From positions 22,167 through 86,166 of the forward strand of contig CAMCFA010000003.1 of assembly GCA_945873955.1 (NCBI GenBank): 64,000 nucleotides of DNA. Reading direction: 5' to 3'. Source of the stretch: an uncultured Clostridia bacterium. Its GTDB lineage: Bacteria; Bacillota; Clostridia; Oscillospirales; Ruminococcaceae. Numbering within the stretch: the stretch's first letter is position 1; every line of letters starts with the position of its first letter. Below are positions 59,408 through 64,000 of this stretch, in pieces. Below the pieces are notes generated by a model. It was not told the DNA's origin and searched no databases. It worked only from the letters and a program-made list of their open reading frames with translations. Both the position numbers and the translations under genes were made by a program.

Positions 59408-61803
59408 CAGTTTAACTCCTTCATAAGGAAGTCCACACTCAATGATGCACGAGTAAGTTCATCCTTTTGTACTTGTTGATTATATCCAGAGATTAGACGT
59501 AAAGCATCCTTGAGAAATGCAAGTGTACGCTCTTTGGATTCCTCTCTTGTACGAATAGTTGCATTTTCATCACTTAGATTAATGCTACAATATGGAGTCT
59601 TAAGAACCTTTCCGTCAAAAACACTTTCTGGAAAATGCTCAATCAATCTATATAGAGTCTTGGGTGGAACATATTCCATTACATCATAGCTATCCGAACT
59701 TTTTTCTTGGAAAGGTTTTAGCAGAGAAGGATTCGCTTGAACGATTGCATTTACTGTATCTTCGACTTCTCCGGCAGATTCGTGAATGCAATTAATAACA
59801 TCCTGCGATTTATCTTTCAATGCAATAATCAGTTTTTGGCGTAACAGCTCAAATGCACTATTAGCTCTATCTTGAAGTGATAGCCTATCAACTTTCGAAT
59901 CTGTCATAGTGGTTTCAACAAGTGACGCAAATACAGATACAATATCTGGAAGGCTATCTCTAGCTTTGAGTTTCTCTGCAAGGTAAAGTAAAAGGAGTAT
60001 TTTGGGGGAAATAGGGTATTGTTTAAGCAAAATATGATTTGGATCATAAATAAAATCACAATCTACGCCATCAGAGTAAAAATAACATGGCTTACGTTCA
60101 CCATGATAACGTATATCTCCTTTATTAAGTTCATATACCCTTACATTAAGCGAACCTGTATTACCAAAATGATAGTTTCGCCCTGTCATCTGCTGAACAG
60201 GAGTAGAGTTTTGAATTAGTTCGTCAAGTTTTGAGGTAATTTCTTGTGTTGAAACAGATGACGTAGTGACAGGATGATCTGATGTAGAACTTGGAATTCC
60301 TCCCGAATTATGTACACCATTGGTATTGTAACCTGTATTATTTCCTATAGAACCGCCAAGATAAGAATTAACATCATCAGAAGGTGTATCACCAGTATTT
60401 ACAGAAGTTGTAAAGTGAGTGCCTCCTGAACTTTGTTTCTGATCTTCTTCCTGAGCCGCTTTCCACCATAAAGTATCATCAAGACAATTGCTAACACCTT
60501 TATTGAATTCTGCAGCATATCTTTTAGCAACATCGTTGGGAGCAAATAAGCACTTTGTTCCCTTATCAACTCTGCGATATGCATTCACCAAAAGACCTAA
60601 AGGTGAGTTGTTTGGTTCACTAAAACCTAAAGCTTTGCGGGCTTTGGGGAGAAAAGGACCAACTCCACAAAGAGCTTCAACAGTTTGAGACCATGATCTA
60701 TCCGAACGATCAAAATCATTCTTTTGATATGTAGGCAGAAGATAATCTACATTTAACTCTCCAATGATACGACCACCTATTGATGTACCGAGTTCTAACG
60801 GGTACTGAAGATCTTTTTGACCAGTAATAGGATTCTCATACTGAAACAGAGATTTATCAGATACTAATATTTTTCTTCCGTTTCTAATAAAATCTATACC
60901 AAAATCATTTGGATCAGCGTATCTTTGGATACCAATCCATCCCGTAAGCCGTTTGCAGCGCTCTACAATCGTATCAGGGAGCGGTTTTCCTTCTTGTTGC
61001 ATAGAATAATATTCTTCTGCCTCGTCAGGAGTAAGATAACAGTTTTTCGATAAATCAAATAGAGCATCACCGAGGTTTCGATCAATTGTAATCCTTGCAG
61101 GAACATTCTGATCCAGATATCGAACATAGCGGGATTCTGACCATACGCAATGATTCCTGGCATGCAATTGTTTTCCCTTAATATGAATAATAATATCTTG
61201 AGAATTCAGCAAGGGAGTATATGTGCTCTCAAGTCGACGTCTTATGTCGTTCTCTTTTAATGACAAATCTGATATAATACCTGAATGAAGTTTTGATATG
61301 GTAATTTTTGTTCCGGACTCTTCCACATTTTCTTTAATAGCATGTATAATTGGAGCATCAAATCTCTTGGTTTCTATCAGTTTTTGAAAATCAATTTTAA
61401 CTCCTACCCACTCGGTATCGCCTTTCCGTGTTGACATAATTTGCGTAACTTCACCAAGACGAGCGGTGGCAATGTTAAATCCCATTCCAAATAAGCCGAG
61501 GTTTCCTATTGGATCATTACTAGAATAACCTGCTCTAACTGCATTTTGAAGATCTTCAATTGACATTCCGCGAGCATTATCCTTAATTTCTATGGTTCTG
61601 TTTATGGTTGCGACACTATCAGAGTCCCAGCTTACAGTAATATGCTTTTCATCCCCGCAAGCTGTTCCTGCTGTATCAGATAGAAAAGCATCTATAGAGT
61701 TGTCAATAAGTTCTGCAATACACTGCCACACTTGAAAAGGGATTTCGCCCAATGTTCGCAAAATTCGAGGTGTAGGTGTAATATCCAGGTTATTTTGGTT
61801 CAT
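59407..61803 (-). CDS. MutL/MORC-like GHL ATPase of restriction-modification operon
   Basis: A 798-aa GHKL ATPase. The N box is CIAELIDNSIDAF (E31, N35), the G1 box IKDNARGMS (Asp75), and the G2 box NLGLFGMGFNIATARLG (101-117). This is close to the MutL/MORC class that Iyer, Abhiman and Aravind described in prokaryotic restriction systems. The C-terminal part has a Ser/Thr/Gly/Asn-rich linker (about 465-530) and a helical domain. ATG 61803 follows AAGGAGTTGATACAA and overlaps the methyltransferase end by 14 bp. It probably acts as a DNA clamp or signalling ATPase between recognition and cleavage. Confidence 0.9.
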   Translation of the reverse strand: MNQNNLDITPTPRILRTLGEIPFQVWQCIAELIDNSIDAFLSDTAGTACGDEKHITVSWDSDSVATINRTIEIKDNARGMSIEDLQNAVRAGYSSNDPIGNLGLFGMGFNIATARLGEVTQIMSTRKGDTEWVGVKIDFQKLIETKRFDAPIIHAIKENVEESGTKITISKLHSGIISDLSLKENDIRRRLESTYTPLLNSQDIIIHIKGKQLHARNHCVWSESRYVRYLDQNVPARITIDRNLGDALFDLSKNCYLTPDEAEEYYSMQQEGKPLPDTIVERCKRLTGWIGIQRYADPNDFGIDFIRNGRKILVSDKSLFQYENPITGQKDLQYPLELGTSIGGRIIGELNVDYLLPTYQKNDFDRSDRSWSQTVEALCGVGPFLPKARKALGFSEPNNSPLGLLVNAYRRVDKGTKCLFAPNDVAKRYAAEFNKGVSNCLDDTLWWKAAQEEDQKQSSGGTHFTTSVNTGDTPSDDVNSYLGGSIGNNTGYNTNGVHNSGGIPSSTSDHPVTTSSVSTQEITSKLDELIQNSTPVQQMTGRNYHFGNTGSLNVRVYELNKGDIRYHGERKPCYFYSDGVDCDFIYDPNHILLKQYPISPKILLLLYLAEKLKARDSLPDIVSVFASLVETTMTDSKVDRLSLQDRANSAFELLRQKLIIALKDKSQDVINCIHESAGEVEDTVNAIVQANPSLLKPFQEKSSDSYDVMEYVPPKTLYRLIEHFPESVFDGKVLKTPYCSINLSDENATIRTREESKERTLAFLKDALRLISGYNQQVQKDELTRASLSVDFLMKELN

Positions 61804-62788
61804 TTGTATCAACTCCTTCAATTTGATTGAGATAATTAGCCACACTTGTTGCGACTAAATGTGCTAAAACTGGCGGGACTGCGTTTCCAATTTGAGAAAT
61901 ATTAACTGTTTTGCTAAAGGAGAAAGCAAAGTCATCTGGGAATGTTTGTATTCTTGCGCACTCGCGAACTGTTAACCTACGATTAAGAGAATAGTGAAAC
62001 TGTACCCTTGATTTTGGATTTGCTCTAATTGTGTATGCCGGTAAATCCTTTTTATTGCTTTCATCACCCTGCCCGTTCCCTTTTTTTGCTCGGGATGCAC
62101 CAAAATAATCACCTTGGTTTGGAATACTATTATCTGTAATTCCAATTAAATCGCCAATAGCCCATTCAATACTTCGATGATTTTTTGTAAATTTAGCAGC
62201 AGGCTTTTGAGGAAAACCATATTTTTCGAATATATCATTGCGAACGCACATAAATATTAGCCTTGTTCTTCGCTGCGGAATTCCATAGTCAGGAGCAAAC
62301 ATTTTCCACACTTCTACCTTGTACCCTGCATTTGATAGATCGTCCGTAATCTTTTTTAATACTGCACCATTATCCATTCTTTCCAGATTAATGACATTTT
62401 CCCCAACAACAATCCTAGGATGATGGTGGTTCATATACGTAATAAGCGTCTCATATAGTCGTCCGCGTTCTGTTTCCAATCCACCAAGAGGACCACAAGA
62501 AGAAAATTCTTGACAGGGAAATCCTCCAATCAAGACATCGGCTTTTTCAACTTTTGAGACATCAAGCTGTGTTACATCCTGAGCAATACCGCGCCCTTCC
62601 CCAAAATAATCATTGTAAGTTTTGATGCAACGTGGCTCATTGTCATAAGCCACCTTTATGTCAAATGGAAGTTTGCTGTATTTTTCATCGTGGTATCTAA
62701 AGTTACCGCGGAAGCCCAAATCTAAACCACCACAACCACAGAAATAAGATACAACTGAATATAGTGGTTTTATCTTGTTCGCAGCCAT
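61790..62788 (-). CDS. DNA (cytosine-5-)-methyltransferase
   Basis: A 332-aa C5-cytosine methylase. Motif I is SYFCGCGGLDLGFRG (SAM binding). Motif IV is GGFPCQEFSSCG with catalytic Cys92. Motif VI is VGENV, motif VIII QRRTRLIFM, and motif X IGNAVPPVLAHL. A target-recognition region lies between motifs VIII and IX (RVQFHYSLNRRLTVRECARIQTFPDDF includes motif IX). Recognition sequence unknown. ATG 62788 follows AGAAAGGAAGGTATCAGT. First gene of the operon, with a perfect inverted repeat at its transcription start, so control by a regulator or by the methylase itself is likely. Confidence 0.95.
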   Translation of the reverse strand: MAANKIKPLYSVVSYFCGCGGLDLGFRGNFRYHDEKYSKLPFDIKVAYDNEPRCIKTYNDYFGEGRGIAQDVTQLDVSKVEKADVLIGGFPCQEFSSCGPLGGLETERGRLYETLITYMNHHHPRIVVGENVINLERMDNGAVLKKITDDLSNAGYKVEVWKMFAPDYGIPQRRTRLIFMCVRNDIFEKYGFPQKPAAKFTKNHRSIEWAIGDLIGITDNSIPNQGDYFGASRAKKGNGQGDESNKKDLPAYTIRANPKSRVQFHYSLNRRLTVRECARIQTFPDDFAFSFSKTVNISQIGNAVPPVLAHLVATSVANYLNQIEGVDTNEPK

Positions 62789-62814
62789 ACTGATACCTTC
62801 CTTTCTAAAACAAT

Positions 62815-62832
62815 TGATAGAATGGTCTATCA
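62815..62832. promoter_or_regulatory. Operator-like inverted repeat at the dcm-type operon start
   Basis: TGATAGA and TCTATCA are perfect arms separated by ATGG. The site lies at the predicted transcription start, between the -10 and the methyltransferase ATG. Confidence 0.6.
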
Positions 62833-62838
62833 TTTTAA

Positions 62839-62867
62839 ATTATACAACTTTTTAAGGTATAATTCAA
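62839..62867 (-). promoter_or_regulatory. Promoter of the restriction-modification operon
   Basis: Minus strand TTGAAT-17 bp-TATAAT. Confidence 0.75.
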
Positions 62868-63067
62868 TACTTTTATCTTAATTCAATATTTTTTGGCTAT
62901 AATAACCAAAGTTTCTGTCTTTTATTTTGACACGATTAATGAGTTACAAGCCTTATATTATAGAGAAAATAGAGATTGTAATCGCATATTATATCAAGTG
63001 CTTATTCAAAAAACAAGATTTTGAGCAGTTGGAAATTTCTCTTTGACAACCAATGCTCTCTCGCGGG

Positions 63068-63758
63068 GAAATGGGTAGCGGGTGGACATTTCTCCATGAG
63101 AACCAACGCTGCTCCCGCATAAGAAATGGGTAGCAGAGGGAAATTTCTCATGGAGAACTAACGCTCCCTCCGCAGAGAAATGGGTAGCAAGTGGACATTT
63201 CTCATACTATGATTTTTTCTTCAGTATCATTCCCTTTCATTTTCGATGAGGTGTCTGCTTGACGTACCAAAAAGCGATAAACGCAAAATCGGCTCATTTA
63301 CTCTTGAGCAGGAATAGAGGAACTTCGTTCCTCTACCTCACACCGCACCGCCAAAGGCGTTGCAAGGAATTTCTTTCAGCAAGTGAGAATTTCTTTGGCA
63401 TTTCAGCCTATTAACACTAGATTAGCACCAATCGCATAGAAATGGGTAGCAAGTGGACAATTCTGTTTTTGGGATTTAGGGCTTGATGAAATATACCGAT
63501 TACGCTCTTGATTACCTCGGAACAAGACTTTTCGTTCAGAATGAGAAATGTCCCTCTGCTACCCATTTCTCCATTTCGGCGGCGAACACTGGGTAGCGAG
63601 TGGACAATTCTATTTTAGGAATTAAGGGCTTGATGAAATATACCGATTACGCTCTTGATTACCTCGGAACAAGGGCTTTTCGTTCAGAACGAGAAATGTC
63701 CCTCTGCTACCCATTTCTCCATTCCGTCGGCGAACAATGGGTAGCAAGTGGACATTTC
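63068..63758. repeat. Array of eight palindromic 25-bp repeats with a 147-bp tandem duplication
   Basis: The repeat GAAATGGGTAGCAAGTGGACATTTC is shown here only by its ends: GAAATG pairs with CATTTC. Copies start at 63068, 63123, 63177 and 63439 (direct), 63545 and 63693 (inverted), and 63589 and 63735 (partial direct). The first three are spaced about 54-55 bp with related intervening sequence (AACCAACGCT, AACTAACGCT). A 147-bp unit is tandemly duplicated (GCTTGATGAA at 63481 and 63628). The stretch 62868-63768 has no convincing gene. Confidence 0.85.
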
Positions 63759-63768
63759 TATATAGAGC

Positions 63769-63794
63769 AACCCCTCGTCACATGGCGAGGGGTT
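63769..63794 (-). terminator. Terminator of the gene at the right edge
   Basis: AACCCCTCG pairs with CGAGGGGTT across eight bases, just beyond the stop codon at 63800-63802. Confidence 0.7.
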
Positions 63795-63799
63795 AATTG

Positions 63800-64000
63800 T
63801 TATGAGAAGAACAAATCAAGGTATGCCTCAAAGAAACGCAACTCATATTCTTTTTCAGCAATCTCTGTTTGAGCTGCGTTAGAGAGTACGTCAAGTTCGT
63901 CATTAAGTTCGAGGATATGCGTTTCAATCGCTTGTTTCATCATTATGTCCCACTCGTCGAAAATCGCGTCGGTGCTGCCGCAAAGTTCGCGGTCATAGAT
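63800..64000 (-). CDS. Unknown protein (partial, N-terminus beyond right edge)
   Basis: The minus-strand frame is open from the window edge to TAA at 63802-63800, giving the last 66 residues. They are acidic and helical, with FDEWDIMMKQAIETHILELN and a C-terminal aromatic cluster (FFEAYLDLFFS). No family recognised. It is followed by a hairpin terminator, which supports its being a real gene. Confidence 0.6.
   Translation of the reverse strand: MYDRELCGSTDAIFDEWDIMMKQAIETHILELNDELDVLSNAAQTEIAEKEYELRFFEAYLDLFFS

Noticed and set aside
63068..63201. CRISPR array (25-bp repeats at 54-55 bp spacing)
   Set aside because: The intervening sequences resemble one another, the repeats later occur in both orientations and irregular spacing, and no cas genes are present.
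63600..63872. Possible 90-aa gene in the repeat region
   Set aside because: It spans the tandem duplication and palindromic repeats, runs into the antisense of a better-supported gene, and has no ribosome-binding site.

Overview
The window looks like a chromosome segment from a spore-forming, gut-associated member of the Clostridia, most plausibly Ruminococcaceae/Oscillospirales. The evidence is a complete spoIIIAA-AH operon, Firmicutes gene orders (rimP-nusA-ylxR-ylxQ-infB), a proline T-box, class III anaerobic ribonucleotide reductase, a bile salt hydrolase, and fairly GC-rich coding DNA with very regular sigma-A promoters. Nearly every promoter I could place has exactly 17 bp between -35 and -10. 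The taxonomic call is inference; there is no rRNA in the window.

Layout. 1-5.3 kb (minus): translation/transcription-factor operon infB (cut by the left edge), ylxQ, ylxR, nusA, rimP. 5.37-6.19 kb (plus): a small AT-rich two-gene island of unknown function. 6.2-8.3 kb: T-box-controlled proS. 8.3-13.3 kb: sulP transporter, trmL, a DegV protein, a zinc-ribbon protein and galT. 13.4-18.2 kb (minus): the spoIIIA operon. 18.4-31.1 kb: plsY, bile salt hydrolase, LysR plus SGNH hydrolase, GNAT, tRNA-Thr, a SipW-like signal peptidase homologue that seems to have lost its catalytic residues, an ECF S component, a ComEA-like protein, an alpha/beta hydrolase, purD, and the agmatine-to-putrescine pair aguB-aguA. 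31.2-36.4 kb (minus): a 1020-aa GHKL ATPase paired with a SNF2-like helicase whose Walker A is degenerate. I do not recognise this as a described system. 36.6-45.1 kb: class II aldolase plus rhamnulokinase, ilvB-ilvN-ilvC (IlvC has a histone-H1-like tail), a TetR regulator and glgB.

45.2-46.4 kb: tRNA-Ser, a small gene, two 193-bp tandem repeats with covarying hairpins, an orphan copy of a tRNA terminator, and tRNA-Leu. 46.4-54.3 kb (minus): small membrane proteins, a radical-SAM/DUF2344 pair, an orphan peptide-binding lipoprotein, and nrdG-nrdD with an NrdR-box-like site. 54.6-56.6 kb (plus): yhcC-like radical SAM gene and rlmN. 56.6-57.16 kb: a non-coding hairpin-rich element bounded by inverted repeats.

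57.2-62.9 kb (minus) is a defence operon that is AT-richer than its neighbours. It holds a C5-cytosine methyltransferase, a MutL/MORC-like GHL ATPase, an Mrr-type nuclease fused to an SF2 helicase, and an unknown fourth protein. These are translationally coupled, with a perfect inverted repeat at the promoter. 62.9-63.8 kb is non-coding and carries eight copies of a palindromic 25-bp repeat plus a 147-bp tandem duplication. The right edge cuts an unknown gene.

The best candidates for undescribed biology are the GHKL/pseudo-helicase pair (31.3-36.4 kb), the repeat array beside the restriction-modification operon, the covarying tandem hairpin units at 45.8-46.2 kb, and the catalytically degenerate SipW homologue. 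All calls come from reading the sequence; no database search was run.
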